NCBI GenBank assembly: GCA_019637795.1
Contig: JAHBUY010000004.1
Coordinates: 496,001-560,000, forward strand
Length of the DNA: 64,000 nucleotides
Source of the DNA: a bacterium
GTDB taxonomy: Bacteria; Desulfobacterota; Binatia; HRBIN30; CADEER01
Reading direction: 5' to 3'
Positions within the stretch are counted from its first letter, which is position 1, and the number at the start of each line of letters is the position of its first letter. Below, in pieces: positions 63,744 through 64,000 of this stretch. Under the pieces are notes generated by a model. It was not told where the DNA came from. It saw nothing but the letters and a program-made list of their open reading frames with translations, and made no database searches. Made by a program: the position numbers and the translations under genes.

Positions 63744-63818
63744 TTCACCGCAGAGGCGCGGAGGCGCGGAGATCTCGGATCATCGCATGACTCAGCGTCT
63801 CTGCGCCTCTGCGGTGAA
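63744..63818. repeat. Hairpin repeat between kinase and ATPase genes
   Basis: ttcaccgcagaggcgcggag on the left pairs with the right arm gcgtctctgcgcctctgcgg and the bases after it, an imperfect inverted repeat with a ~22-nt loop. It is the third copy of the family seen at 42.5 and 62.3 kb, and almost fills the 93-bp gap between the FGGY kinase stop and the ATPase start. Confidence 0.85.
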
Positions 63819-63827
63819 GCTTCTTCG

Positions 63828-64000
63828 TCAACTCCCCAGCGCCCGTACCGCCGCGACGGCGCGGGTCCATCCCTTGTACAGCGCCTCGCGCCGCTCCGGG
63901 CGCAGGCGGGGCTTGAACAGGCGATCGCGTTTGCGGGCGCGCTCGAGCTTCTCGGCGTTCGGCCACAGGCCGACGCCGCGGCCGGCGAGCAGCGCGGCGC
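63828..64000 (-). CDS. FGGY-family carbohydrate kinase, C-terminal fragment
   Basis: The last 57 residues of a minus-strand gene that continues beyond the window. ALLAGRGVGLWPNAEKLE and FKPRLRPERREALYKGW match the C-terminal end of FGGY kinases (xylulokinase/glycerol kinase type), where the final helix carries the LYxGWxxAV motif. It would phosphorylate the sugar imported by the downstream ATPase and permease. The exact sugar cannot be told from this fragment. Confidence 0.8.
   Translation of the reverse strand, partial: AALLAGRGVGLWPNAEKLERARKRDRLFKPRLRPERREALYKGWTRAVAAVRALGS

Overview
The window is a 64 kb piece of a very GC-rich bacterial chromosome. Genes sit close together, and many neighbours overlap by four bases (ATGA, GTGA or TTGA junctions). 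Housekeeping genes are recognisable but diverged: his, murA, prfA, prmC, rpmE, proC, trxB, moaC, radC. Together with secreted EF-hand modules, a wax-ester synthase, hydantoinase genes and many palindromic repeats, they suggest an uncultured deltaproteobacterium-like lineage. Candidatus Binatia (Binatota) would fit, but that assignment is an inference from style, not from a marker comparison.

Layout. 1-6.7 kb (minus): a tightly coupled cluster of three phytanoyl-CoA-dioxygenase-like (PhyH) oxygenases, a thioredoxin/FGE-like fusion, a B12-type radical SAM enzyme and a glycosyltransferase. 6.9-13.5 kb (plus): RfbF-type nucleotidyltransferase, FAD oxidase, a flavin-dependent halogenase, and two proteins of unknown function on either side of it that share one Cys motif. 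Together these two blocks look like a biosynthetic or tailoring locus without PKS or NRPS genes. 14.4-16.8 kb: a small island at the 3' end of tRNA-Val(CAC), bounded by 49-bp perfect direct repeats. It holds an IS630-family element with an A8 frameshift site, a Phd/VapC-type toxin-antitoxin pair and an IS21 remnant. 16.9-20.2 kb: a very large secreted heparinase-like protein with a C-terminal EF-hand module. 20.3-26.7 kb: phasin-like protein, His-rich membrane/TPR protein, hydantoinase A/B pair. 26.7-30 kb: fmdB-like, DUF167-yggT-proC-yggS-maf. 30-37.2 kb: lytic transglycosylase, DedA, GNAT, RadC, DUF2845, RlmI-like, MoaC, TrxB. 37.2-39.7 kb: two secreted proteins with N-terminal EF-hand modules. 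39.9-41.7 kb: TetR and a ferritin-like diiron protein. 41.7-50.5 kb: hisF-hisA-hisH-hisB, an SDR gene on the other strand, hisD, murA, prmC, prfA, rpmE. 50.5-60.5 kb: M20 peptidase with response regulator, DUF4380-like protein, sugar-binding lipoprotein, a GxxExxY gene in a duplicated palindromic element, hybrid histidine kinase, cohesin-like/EF-hand protein, wax-ester synthase. 60.5-64 kb: RAYT transposase beside a REP-like palindrome, then a sugar ABC operon (permease, ATPase, FGGY kinase).

The most unusual signals are four. (1) A 59-residue module with two EF-hands and four cysteines at near-constant spacing occurs in four secreted proteins, one of which also carries a cohesin-like domain. 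(2) Two paralogous C-x(21-24)-C-x2-C-x5-C proteins flank a halogenase. (3) A GxxExxY gene starts inside the inverted repeat of its own small element, which has an internally deleted sibling next to it. (4) At least three families of hairpin repeats have invaded gene junctions and supply stop or start codons to real genes.
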